A DNA stretch of 64,000 nt, taken from the NCBI GenBank assembly GCA_964035795.1, contig OZ038322.1, positions 2,390,264-2,454,263 on the forward strand, written 5' to 3'. The position numbers were made by a program, and so were the translations under genes. A model generated the notes under the pieces. It worked only from the letters and a program-made list of their open reading frames with translations. It made no database searches and had not been told where the DNA came from. The stretch comes from Pterobdella sp. o SKG-2022. Its lineage: Eukaryota > Annelida > Clitellata > Hirudinida > Piscicolidae. This document shows, piece by piece, positions 22,101 through 33,960 of the stretch; within the stretch, counting starts at the first letter, position 1, and each line of letters starts with the position of its first letter.

Positions 22101-25100
22101 ACTGGAGTTAATATTCTATTTTTTTTGTTATACTTTCTAAATTCTCAACACGAATGAGTTTTCAAGCATATATTTTTCAACTCACTCCAAGGTTCTGTTG
22201 CCAGAGCCATTTTATCACAAGTATGATTTTTTCTTTAAACATCACCTCGCTCGGAGTTACCTCAAGCGTCTGTTTGCTAAAAATATTTCTTCTAATAGTT
22301 TCAATAATCTTCGGGTCGAAACTAGATTTTTTCAACAAATAACTTGATTTCACATTAACATTTGTCGTTTTTTTTTTTGAAGTTTCAACATGAGGAACAT
22401 TTCAAGCATTTCTAGGTCAAGTCACCGCAAGGTTATGTTACCAAAACTATTTTATCAAAAGTGAGATCGGTTTTGTAAACTCACTTTCGCTTGGATTCAC
22501 CGCAAACTTCTTTTCGCTAACAACCTTTTTCCTACTAGTTTTCGTCATGTCGAAACTGGATTTTTTGTGCTCAAACTGGAGTTAATATTCTATTTTTTTT
22601 GTTATAATTTCTTAATTCTCAACACGAATGAGTTTTCAAACATATATTTTTCAATTCACTCCAAGGTTCTGTTGCCAGAGCCATTTTATCACAAGTATGA
22701 TTTTTTCTTTAAACATCACCTCGCTCGGAGTTACCTCAAGCGTCTGTTTGCTAAAAATATTTCTTCTAATAGTTTCAATAATCTTCGGGTCGAAACTAGA
22801 TTTTTTCAACAAATAACTTGATTTCACATTAACATTTGTCGTTTTTTTTTTTGAAATTTCAACATGAGGAAAATTTCAAGCATTTTTAGGTCAAGTCACC
22901 GCAAGGTTATGTTACCAAAACTATTTTATCAAAAGTGAGATCGGTTTTGTAAACTCACTTTCGCTTGGATTCACCGCAAACTTCTTTTCGCTAACAACCT
23001 TTTTCCTACTAGTTTTCGTCATGTCGAAACTGGATTTTTTGTGCTCAAACTGGAGTTAATATTCTATTTTTTTTGTTATACTTTCTAAATTCTCAACACG
23101 AATGAGTTTTCAAGCATATATTTTTCAACTCACTCCAAGGTTCTGTTGCCAGAGCCATTTTATCAAAAGTATGATTTTTTCTTTAAACATCACCTCGCTC
23201 GGAGTTACCTCAAGCGTCTGTTTGCTAACAACATTTCTTCTAATAGTTTCAATAATCTTCGGGTCGAAACTAGATTTTTTCAACAAAAAACTTCATTTTA
23301 CATTAACATTTGTCTTTTTTTTTTTTTGAAATTTCAACATGAGGAAAATTTCAAGCATTTCTAGGTCAAGTCACCGCAAGGTTATGTTACCAAAACTATT
23401 TTATCAAAAGTGAGATCGGTTTTGTAAACTCACTTTCGCTTGGATTCATTGCAAACTTCTTTTCGCTAACAACCTTTTTCCTACTTGTTTTCGTCATGTC
23501 GAAACTGGATTTTTTGTGCTCAAACTGGAGTTAATATTCTATTTTTTTTGTTATACTTTCTAAATTCTCAACACGAATGAGTTTTCAAGCATATATTTTT
23601 CAACTCACTCCAAGGTTCTGTTGCCAGAGCCATTTTATCACAAGTATGATTTTTTCTTTAAACATCACCTCGCTCGGAGTTACCTCAAGCGTCTGTTTGC
23701 TAAAAATATTTCTTCTAATAGTTTCAATAATCTTCAGGTCGAAACTAGATATTTTCAACAAATAACTTGATTTCACATTATCATTTGTCGTTTTTTTTTT
23801 TGAAATTTCAACATGAGGAAAATTTCAAGCATTTTTAGGTCAAGTCACCGCAAGATTATGTTACCAAAACTATTTTATCAAAAGTAAGATTGGTTCTTTA
23901 AACACGCTTTCGCTTGGAGTCACCGCGAACTTCTTTTCGCTAACAACCTTTTTCCTACTAGTTTTCGTCATGTCGAAACTGGATTTTTTGTGCTCAAACT
24001 GGAGTTAATATTCTATTTTTTTTGTTATACTTTCTAAATTCTCAACACGAATGAGTTTTCAAGCATATATTTTTCAACTCACTCCAAGGTTCTGTTGCCA
24101 GAGCCATTTTATCAAAAGTATGATTTTTTCTTTAAACATCACCTCGCTCGGAGTTACCTCAAGCGTCTGTTTGCTAACAACATTTCTTTTAATAGTTTCA
24201 ATAATCTTCGGGTCGAAACTAGATTTTTTCAACAAAAAACTTCAATTTACATTTAATTTGTCTTTTTTTTTTTTTAAATTCCAACATGAGGAACATTTCA
24301 AGCATTTCTAGGTCAAGTCACCGCAAGGTTATGTTACCAAAACTATTTTATCAAAAGTGAGATCGGTTTTGTAAACTCACTTTCGCTTGGATTCACCGCA
24401 AACTTCTTTTCGCTAACAACCTTTTTCCTACTTGTTTTCGTCATGTCGAAACTGGATTTTTTGTGCTCAAACTGGAGTTAATATTCTATTTTTTTTGTTA
24501 TAATTTCTTAATTCTCAACACGAATGAGTTTTCAAGCATATATTTTTCAATTCACTCCAAGGTTCTGTTGCCAGAGCCATTTTATCACAAGTATGATTTT
24601 TTCTTTAAACATCACCTCGCTCGGAGTTACCTCAAGCGTCTGTTTGCTAAAAATATTTCTTCTAATAGTTTCAATAATCTTCGGGTCGAAACTAGATTTT
24701 TTCAACAAATAACTTGATTTCACATTAACATTTGTCGTTTTTTTTTTTGAAATTTCAACATGAGGAAAATTTCAAGCATTTTTAGGTCAAGTCACCGCAA
24801 GGTTATGTTACCAAAACTATTTTATCAAAAGTGAGATCGGTTTTGTAAACTCACTTTCGCTTGGATTCACCGCAAACTTCTTTTCGCTAACAACCTTTTT
24901 CCTACTTGTTTTCGTCATGTCGAAACTGGATTTTTTGTGCTCAAACTGGAGTTAATATTCTATTTTTTTTGTTATAATTTCTTAATTCTCAACACGAATG
25001 AGTTTTCAAGCATATATTTTTCAATTCACTCCAAGGTTCTGTTGCCAGAGCCATTTTATCACAAGTATGATTTTTTCTTTAAACATCACCTCGCTCGGAG

Positions 25101-26800
25101 TTACCTCAAGCGTCTGTTTGCTAAAAATATTTCTTCTAATAGTTTCAATAATCTTCGGGTCGAAACTAGATTTTTTCAACAAATAACTTGATTTCACATT
25201 AACATTTGTCGTTTTTTTTTTTTAAATTCCAACATGAGGAACATTTCAAGCATTTCTAGGTCAAGTCACCGCAAGGTTATGTTACCAAAACTATTTTATC
25301 AAAAGTGAGATCGGTTTTGTAAACTCACTTTCGCTTGGATTCACCGCAAACTTCTTTTCGCTAACAACCTTTTTCCTACTTGTTTTCGTCATGTCGAAAC
25401 TGGATTTTTTGTGCTCAAACTGGAGTTAATATTCTATTTTTTTTGTTATAATTTCTTAATTCTCAACACGAATGAGTTTTCAAGCATATATTTTTCAATT
25501 CACTCCAAGGTTCTGTTGCCAGAGCCATTTTATTACAAGTATGATTTTTTCTTTAAACATCACCTCGCTCGGAGTTACCTCAAGCGTCTGTTTGCTAAAA
25601 ATATTTCTTCTAATAGTTTCAATAATCTTCGGGTCGAAACTAGATTTTTTCAACAAATAACTTGATTTCACATTAACATTTGTCGTTTTTTTTTTTGAAA
25701 TTTCAACATGAGGAAAATTTCAAGCATTTTTAGGTCAAGTCACCGCAAGGTTATGTTACCAAAACTATTTTATCAAAAGTGAGATCGGTTTTGTAAACTC
25801 ACTTTCGCTTGGATTCACCGCAAACTTCTTTTCGCTAACAACCTTTTTCCTACTTGTTTTCGTCATGTCGAAACTGGATTTTTTGTGCTCAAACTGGAGT
25901 TAATATTCTATTTTTTTTGTTATACTTTCTAAATTCTCAACACGAATGAGTTTTCAAGCATATATTTTTCAACTCACTCCAAGGTTCTGTTGCCAGAGCC
26001 ATTTTATCACAAGTATGATTTTTTCTTTAAACATCACCTCGCTCGGAGTTACCTCAAGCGTCTGTTTGCTAAAAATATTTCTTCTAATAGTTTCAATAAT
26101 CTTCGGGTCGAAACTAGATTTTTTCAACAAATAACTTGATTTCACATTAACATTTGTCGTTTTTTTTTTTGAAGTTTCAACATGAGGAACATTTCAAGCA
26201 TTTTTAGGTCAAGTCACCGCAAGGTTATGTTACCAAAACTATTTTATCAAAAGTGAGATCGGTTTTGTAAACTCACTTTCGCTTGGATTCACCGCAAACT
26301 TCTTTTCGCTAACAACCTTTTTCCTACTAGTTTTCGTCATGTCGAAACTGGATTTTTTGTGCTCAAACTGGAGTTAATATTCTATTTTTTTTGTTATAAT
26401 TTCTTAATTCTCAACACGAATGAGTTTTCAAACATATATTTTTCAATTCACTCCAAGGTTCTGTTGCCAGAGCCATTTTATCACAAGTATGATTTTTTCT
26501 TTAAACATCACCTCGCTCGGAGTTACCTCAAGCGTCTGTTTGCTAAAAATATTTCTTCTAATAGTTTCAATAATCTTCGGGTCGAAACTAGATTTTTTCA
26601 ACAAATAACTTGATTTCACATTAACATTTGTCGTTTTTTTTTTTGAAATTTCAACATGAGGAAAATTTCAAGCATTTTTAGGTCAAGTCACCGCAAGGTT
26701 ATGTTACCAAAACTATTTTATCAAAAGTGAGATCGGTTTTGTAAACTCACTTTCGCTTGGATTCACCGCAAACTTCTTTTCGCTAACAACCTTTTTCCTA
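19191..26800 (+). repeat. Block 5: two adjacent copies of a 3,792-bp eight-monomer unit
   Basis: First copy landmarks 19310, 19785, 20259, 20732, 21206, 21680, 22154, 22628; second copy 23102, 23577, 24051, 24524, 24998, 25472, 25946, 26420, each exactly 3,792 bp further on. Rare markers recur at that offset: GATTCATTGCAAAC (19651 and 23443), TCACATTATCATTTG (19981 and 23773), TTTTATTACAAG (about 21738 and 25530) and TTTTCAAACATAT (about 22633 and 26425). The copies are not identical: CATGAGAAAAATTTC versus CATGAGGAAAATTTC (about 19546/23338), and GAAATTTCAAC versus TAAATTCCAAC (about 21431/25223). The left edge lies near 19.19 kb, where GATTGG-type sequence gives way to shared sequence. Confidence 0.92.
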
Positions 26801-29800
26801 CTTGTTTTCGTCATGTCGAAACTGGATTTTTTGTGCTCAAACTGGAGTTAATATTCTATTTTTTTTGTTATACTTTCTAAATTCTCAACACGAATGAGTT
26901 TTCAAGCATATATTTTTCAACTCACTCCAAGGTTCTGTTGCCAGAGCCATTTTATCACAAGTATGATTTTTTCTTTAAACATCACCTCGCTCGGAGTTAC
27001 CTCAAGCGTCTGTTTGCTAAAAATATTTCTTCTAATAGTTTCAATAATCTTCGGGTCGAAACTAGATTTTTTCAACAAATAACTTGATTTCACATTAACA
27101 TTTGTCGTTTTTTTTTTTGAAATTTCAACATGAGGAAAATTTCAAGCATTTTTAGGTCAAGTCACCGCAAGGTTATGTTACCAAAACTATTTTATCAAAA
27201 GTGAGATCGGTTTTGTAAACTCACTTTCGCTTGGATTCACCGCAAACTTCTTTTCGCTAACAACCTTTTTCCTACTTGTTTTCGTCATGTCGAAACTGGA
27301 TTTTTTGTGCTCAAACTGGAGTTAATATTCTATTTTTTTTGTTATACTTTCTAAATTCTCAACACGAATGAGTTTTCAAGCATATATTTTTCAACTCACT
27401 CCAAGGTTCTGTTGCCAGAGCCATTTTATCAAAAGTATGATTTTTTCTTTAAACATCACCTCGCTCGGAGTTACCTCAAGCGTCTGTTTGCTAAAAACAT
27501 TTCTTTTAATAGTTTCAATAATCTTCGGGTCGAAACTAGATTTTTTCAACAAAAAACTTCATTTTACATTAACATTTGTCTTTTTTTTTTTTTAAATTCC
27601 AACATGAGGAACATTTCAAGCATTTCTAGGTCAAGTCACCGCAAGGTTATGTTACCAAAACTATTTTATCAAAAGTGAGATCGGTTTTGTAAACTCACTT
27701 TCGCTTGGATTCACCGCAAACTTCTTTTCGCTAACAACCTTTTTCCTACTTGTTTTCGTCATGTCGAAACTGGATTTTTTGTGCTCAAACTGGAGTTAAT
27801 ATTCTATTTTTTTTATTATAATTTCTTAATTCTCAACACGAATGAGTTTTCAAGCATATATTTTTCAATTCACTCCAAGGTTCTGTTGCCAGAGCCATTT
27901 TATCACAAGTATGATTTTTTCTTTAAACATCACCTCGCTCGGAGTTACCTCAAGCGTCTGTTTGCTAAAAACATTTCTTTTAATAGTTTCAATAATCTTC
28001 GGGTCGAAACTAGATTTTTTCAACAAAAAACTTCATTTTACATTAACATTTGTCTTTTTTTTTTTTTAAATTCCAACATGAGGAACATTTCAAGCATTTC
28101 TAGGTCAAGTCACCGCAAGGTTATGTTACCAAAACTATTTTATCAAAAGTGAGATCGGTTTTGTAAACTCACTTTCGCTTGGATTCACCGCAAACTTCTT
28201 TTCGCTAACAACCTTTTTCCTACTTGTTTTCGTCATGTCGAAACTGGATTTTTTGTGCTCAAACTGGAGTTAATATTCTATTTTTTTTATTATAATTTCT
28301 TAATTCTCAACACGAATGAGTTTTCAAGCATATATTTTTCAATTCACTCCAAGGTTCTGTTGCCAGAGCCATTTTATCACAAGTATGATTTTTTCTTTAA
28401 ACATCACCTCGCTCGGAGTTACCTCAAGCGTCTGTTTGCTAAAAATATTTCTTCTAATAGTTTCAATAATCTTCGGGTCGAAACTAGATTTTTTCAACAA
28501 ATAACTTGATTTCACATTAACATTTGTCGTTTTTTTTTTTGAAGTTTCAACATGAGGAACATTTCAAGCATTTTTAGGTCAAGTCACCGCAAGGTTATGT
28601 TACCAAAACTATTTTATCAAAAGTGAGATCGGTTTTGTAAACTCACTTTCGCTTGGATTCACCGCAAACTTCTTTTCGCTAACAACCTTTTTCCTACTAG
28701 TTTTCGTCATGTCGAAACTGGATTTTTTGTGCTCAAACTGGAGTTAATATTCTATTTTTTTTGTTATAATTTCTTAATTCTCAACACGAATGAGTTTTCA
28801 AACATATATTTTTCAATTCACTCCAAGGTTCTGTTGCCAGAGCCATTTTATCACAAGTATGATTTTTTCTTTAAACATCACCTCGCTCGGAGTTACCTCA
28901 AGCGTCTGTTTGCTAAAAATATTTCTTCTAATAGTTTCAATAATCTTCGGGTCGAAACTAGATTTTTTCAACAAATAACTTGATTTCACATTAACATTTG
29001 TCGTTTTTTTTTTTGAAATTTCAACATGAGGAAAATTTCAAGCATTTTTAGGTCAAGTCACCGCAAGGTTATGTTACCAAAACTATTTTATCAAAAGTGA
29101 GATCGGTTTTGTAAACTCACTTTCGCTTGGATTCACCGCAAACTTCTTTTCGCTAACAACCTTTTTCCTACTTGTTTTCGTCATGTCGAAACTGGATTTT
29201 TTGTGCTCAAACTGGAGTTAATATTCTATTTTTTTTGTTATACTTTCTAAATTCTCAACACGAATGAGTTTTCAAGCATATATTTTTCAACTCACTCCAA
29301 GGTTCTGTTGCCAGAGCCATTTTATCAAAAGTATGATTTTTTCTTTAAACATCACCTCGCTCGGAGTTACCTCAAGCGTCTGTTTGCTAAAAACATTTCT
29401 TTTAATAGTTTCAATAATCTTCGGGTCGAAACTAGATTTTTTCAACAAAAAACTTCATTTTACATTAACATTTGTATTTTTTTTTTTTTAAATTCCAACA
29501 TGAGGAACATTTCAAGCATTTCTAGGTCAAGTCACCGCAAGGTTATGTTACCAAAACTATTTTATCAAAAGTGAGATCGGTTTTGTAAACTCACTTTCGC
29601 TTGGATTCACCGCAAACTTCTTTTCGCTAACAACCTTTTTCCTACTTGTTTTCGTCATGTCGAAACTGGATTTTTTGTGCTCAAACTGGAGTTAATATTC
29701 TATTTTTTTTATTATAATTTCTTAATTCTCAACACGAATGAGTTTTCAAGCATATATTTTTCAATTCACTCCAAGGTTCTGTTGCCAGAGCCATTTTATC

Positions 29801-31390
29801 ACAAGTATGATTTTTTCTTTAAACATCACCTCGCTCGGAGTTACCTCAAGCGTCTGTTTGCTAAAAATATTTCTTCTAATAGTTTCAATAATCTTCGGGT
29901 CGAAACTAGATTTTTTCAACAAATAACTTGATTTCACATTAACATTTGTCGTTTTTTTTTTTGAAGTTTCAACATGAGGAACATTTCAAGCATTTTTAGG
30001 TCAAGTCACCGCAAGGTTATGTTACCAAAACTATTTTATCAAAAGTGAGATCGGTTTTGTAAACTCACTTTCGCTTGGATTCACCGCAAACTTCTTTTCG
30101 CTAACAACCTTTTTCCTACTAGTTTTCGTCATGTCGAAACTGGATTTTTTGTGCTCAAACTGGAGTTAATATTCTATTTTTTTTGTTATAATTTCTTAAT
30201 TCTCAACACGAATGAGTTTTCAAACATATATTTTTCAATTCACTCCAAGGTTCTGTTGCCAGAGCCATTTTATCACAAGTATGATTTTTTCTTTAAACAT
30301 CACCTCGCTCGGAGTTACCTCAAGCGTCTGTTTGCTAAAAATATTTCTTCTAATAGTTTCAATAATCTTCGGGTCGAAACTAGATTTTTTCAACAAATAA
30401 CTTGATTTCACATTAACATTTGTCGTTTTTTTTTTTGAAATTTCAACATGAGGAAAATTTCAAGCATTTTTAGGTCAAGTCACCGCAAGGTTATGTTACC
30501 AAAACTATTTTATCAAAAGTGAGATCGGTTTTGTAAACTCACTTTCGCTTGGATTCACCGCAAACTTCTTTTCGCTAACAACCTTTTTCCTACTTGTTTT
30601 CGTCATGTCGAAACTGGATTTTTTGTGCTCAAACTGGAGTTAATATTCTATTTTTTTTGTTATACTTTCTAAATTCTCAACACGAATGAGTTTTCAAGCA
30701 TATATTTTTCAACTCACTCCAAGGTTCTGTTGCCAGAGCCATTTTATCAAAAGTATGATTTTTTCTTTAAACATCACCTCGCTCGGAGTTACCTCAAGCG
30801 TCTGTTTGCTAAAAACATTTCTTTTAATAGTTTCAATAATCTTCGGGTCGAAACTAGATTTTTTCAACAAAAAACTTCATTTTACATTAACATTTGTCTT
30901 TTTTTTTTTTTAAATTCCAACATGAGGAACATTTCAAGCATTTCTAGGTCAAGTCACCGCAAGGTTATGTTACCAAAACTATTTTATCAAAAGTGAGATC
31001 GGTTTTGTAAACTCACTTTCGCTTGGATTCACCGCAAACTTCTTTTCGCTAACAACCTTTTTCCTACTTGTTTTCGTCATGTCGAAACTGGATTTTTTGT
31101 GCTCAAACTGGAGTTAATATTCTATTTTTTTTATTATAATTTCTTAATTCTCAACACGAATGAGTTTTCAAGCATATATTTTTCAATTCACTCCAAGGTT
31201 CTGTTGCCAGAGCCATTTTATCACAAGTATGATTTTTTCTTTAAACATCACCTCGCTCGGAGTTACCTCAAGCGTCTGTTTGCTAAAAATATTTCTTCTA
31301 ATAGTTTCAATAATCTTCGGGTCGAAACTAGATTTTTTCAACAAATAACTTGATTTCACATTAACATTTGTCGTTTTTTTTTTTGAAATT
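26801..31390 (+). repeat. Block 6: 1,422-bp three-monomer higher-order repeat
   Basis: Landmarks 26894, 27368, 27842, 28316, 28790, 29264, 29738, 30212, 30686 and 31160. From about 28255 the order is: a monomer preceded by TTTTATTATAATTTC, a monomer with TTTTCAAACATAT, and a monomer with TATCAAAAG plus GCTAAAAACATTTC and the AAAAACTTCATT end. This is repeated at +1,422 from about 29677, and a third start at 31099 breaks off near 31380. GAAGTTTCAAC at about 28541 and 29963 supports the offset. Monomers 27368 and 27842 share the same downstream part at +474, a single-monomer duplication. In the 29264 copy the T-tract begins GTATTT rather than GTCTTT. Confidence 0.87.
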
Positions 31391-33960
31391 TCAACATGAG
31401 GAAAATTTCAAGCATTTTTAGGTCAAGTCACCGCAAGATTATGTTACCAAAACTATTTTATCAAAAGTAAGATTGGTTCTTTAAACACGCTTTCGCTTGG
31501 AGTCACCGCGAACTTCTTTTCGCTAACAACCTTTTTCCTACTAGTTTTCGTCATGTCGAAACTGGATTTTTTGTGCTCAAACTGGAGTTAATATTCTATT
31601 TTTTTTGTTATAATTTCTTAATTCTCAACACGAATGAGTTTTCAAGCATATATTTTTCAATTCACTCCAAGGTTCTGTTGCCAGAGCCATTTTATCACAA
31701 GTATGATTTTTTCTTTAAACATCACCTCGCTCGGAGTTACCTCAAGCGTCTGTTTGCTAAAAATATTTCTTCTAATAGTTTCAATAATCTTCGGGTCGAA
31801 ACTAGATTTTTTCAACAAATAACTTGATTTCACATTAACATTTGTCGTTTTTTTTTTTGAAATTTCAACATGAGGAAAATTTCAAGCATTTTTAGGTCAA
31901 GTCACCGCAAGATTATGTTACCAAAACTATTTTATCAAAAGTAAGATTGGTTCTTTAAACACGCTTTCGCTTGGAGTCACCGCGAACTTCTTTTCGCTAA
32001 CAACCTTTTTCCTACTAGTTTTCGTCATGTCGAAACTGAATTTTTTGTGCTCAAACTGGAGTTAATATTCTCTTTTTTTTGTTATAATTTCTAAATTCCC
32101 AACACGAATGAGTTTTCAAGCATATATTTTTCAACTCACTCCAAGGTTCTGTTGCCAGAGCCATTTTATCACAAGTATGATTTTTTCTTTAAACATCACC
32201 TCGCTCGGAGTTACCTCAAGCGTCTGTTTGCTAAAAATATTTCTTCTAATAGTTTCAATAATCTTCGGGTCGAAACTAGATTTTTTCAACAAATAACTTG
32301 ATTTCACATTAACATTTGTCGTTTTTTTTTTTGAAATTTCAACATGAGGAAAATTTCAAGCCTTTTTAGGTCAAGTCACCGCAAGGTTATGTTACCAAAA
32401 CTATTTTATCAAAAGTGAGATCGGTTTTTTAAACTCACTTTCGCTTGGAGTCACCGCAAACTTCTTTTCGCTAACAACCTTTTTCCTACCAGTTTTCGTC
32501 ATATCGAAACTGAATTTTTTGTGCTCAAACAGGAGTTAATATTCTCTTTTTTTTGTTATAATTTCTAAATTCCCAACACGAATGAGTTTTCAAGCATATA
32601 TTTTTCAACTCACTCCAAGGTTCTGTTGCCAGAGCCATTTTATCAAAAGTATGATTTTTTCTTTAAACATCACCTCGCTCGGAGTTACCTCAAGCGTCTG
32701 TTTGCTAACAACATTTCTTCTAATAGTTTCAATAATCTCCGGGTCGAAACTAGATTTTTTCAACAAATAACTTGATTTCACATTAACATTTGTCGTTTTT
32801 TTTTTTGAAATTTCAACATGAGGAAAATTTCAAGCATTTTTAGGTCAAGTCACCGCAAGGTTATGTTACCAAAACTATTTTATCAAAAGTGAGATCGGTT
32901 TTGTAAACTCACTTTCGCTTGGATTCACCGCAAACTTCTTTTCGCTAACAACCTTTTTCCTACTTGTTTTCGTCATGTCGAAACTGGATTTTTTGTGCTC
33001 AAACTGGAGTTAATATTCTATTTTTTTTGTTATACTTTCTAAATTCTCAACACGAATGAGTTTTCAAGCATATATTTTTCAACTCACTCCAAGGTTCTGT
33101 TGCCAGAGCCATTTTATCACAAGTATGATTTTTTCTTTAAACATCACCTCGCTCGGAGTTACCTCAAGCGTCTGTTTGCTAAAAATATTTCTTCTAATAG
33201 TTTCAATAATCTTCGGGTCGAAACTAGATTTTTTCAACAAATAACTTGATTTCACATTAACATTTGTCGTTTTTTTTTTTGAAGTTTCAACATGAGGAAC
33301 ATTTCAAGCATTTTTAGGTCAAGTCACCGCAAGGTTATGTTACCAAAACTATTTTATCAAAAGTGAGATCGGTTTTGTAAACTCACTTTCGCTTGGATTC
33401 ACCGCAAACTTCTTTTCGCTAACAACCTTTTTCCTACTTGTTTTCGTCATGTCGAAACTGGATATTTTGTGCTCAAACTGGAGTTAATATTCTATTTTTT
33501 TTGTTATAATTTCTTAATTCTCAACACGAATGAGTTTTCAAACATATATTTTTCAATTCACTCCAAGGTTCTGTTGCCAGAGCCATTTTATCACAAGTAT
33601 GATTTTTTCTTTAAACATCACCTCGCTCGGAGTTACCTCAAGCGTCTGTTTGCTAAAAATATTTCTTCTAATAGTTTCAATAATCTTCGGGTCGAAACTA
33701 GATTTTTTCAACAAATAACTTGATTTCACATTAACATTTGTCGTTTTTTTTTTTGAAATTTCAACATGAGGAAAATTTCAAGCATTTTTAGGTCAAGTCA
33801 CCGCAAGATTATGTTACCAAAACTATTTTATCAAAAGTAAGATTGGTTCTTTAAACACGCTTTCGCTTGGAGTCACCGCGAACTTCTTTTCGCTAACAAC
33901 CTTTTTCCTACTAGTTTTCGTCATGTTGAAACTGGATTTTTTGTGCTCAAACTGGAGTTA
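31391..33960 (+). repeat. Block 7: mosaic monomers with GATTGG half B
   Basis: Landmarks 31634, 32108, 32582, 33056 and 33530. Several B halves are of the GATTGG...CCGCGAAC allele. The sequence around 32041-32531 (CTGAATTTTTT, TCTCTTTTTTTTG, AAATTCCCAACACG and the rare CAAACAGGAGTT at about 32526) matches 40571-41061 at offset 8,530. Monomer 32582 has AATCTCCGGGTCG, a private change, and joins a GCTAACAACATTTC A half to an AAATAACTTG end. GTCATGTTGAAAC near 33920 is shared with 42924. Confidence 0.8.
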
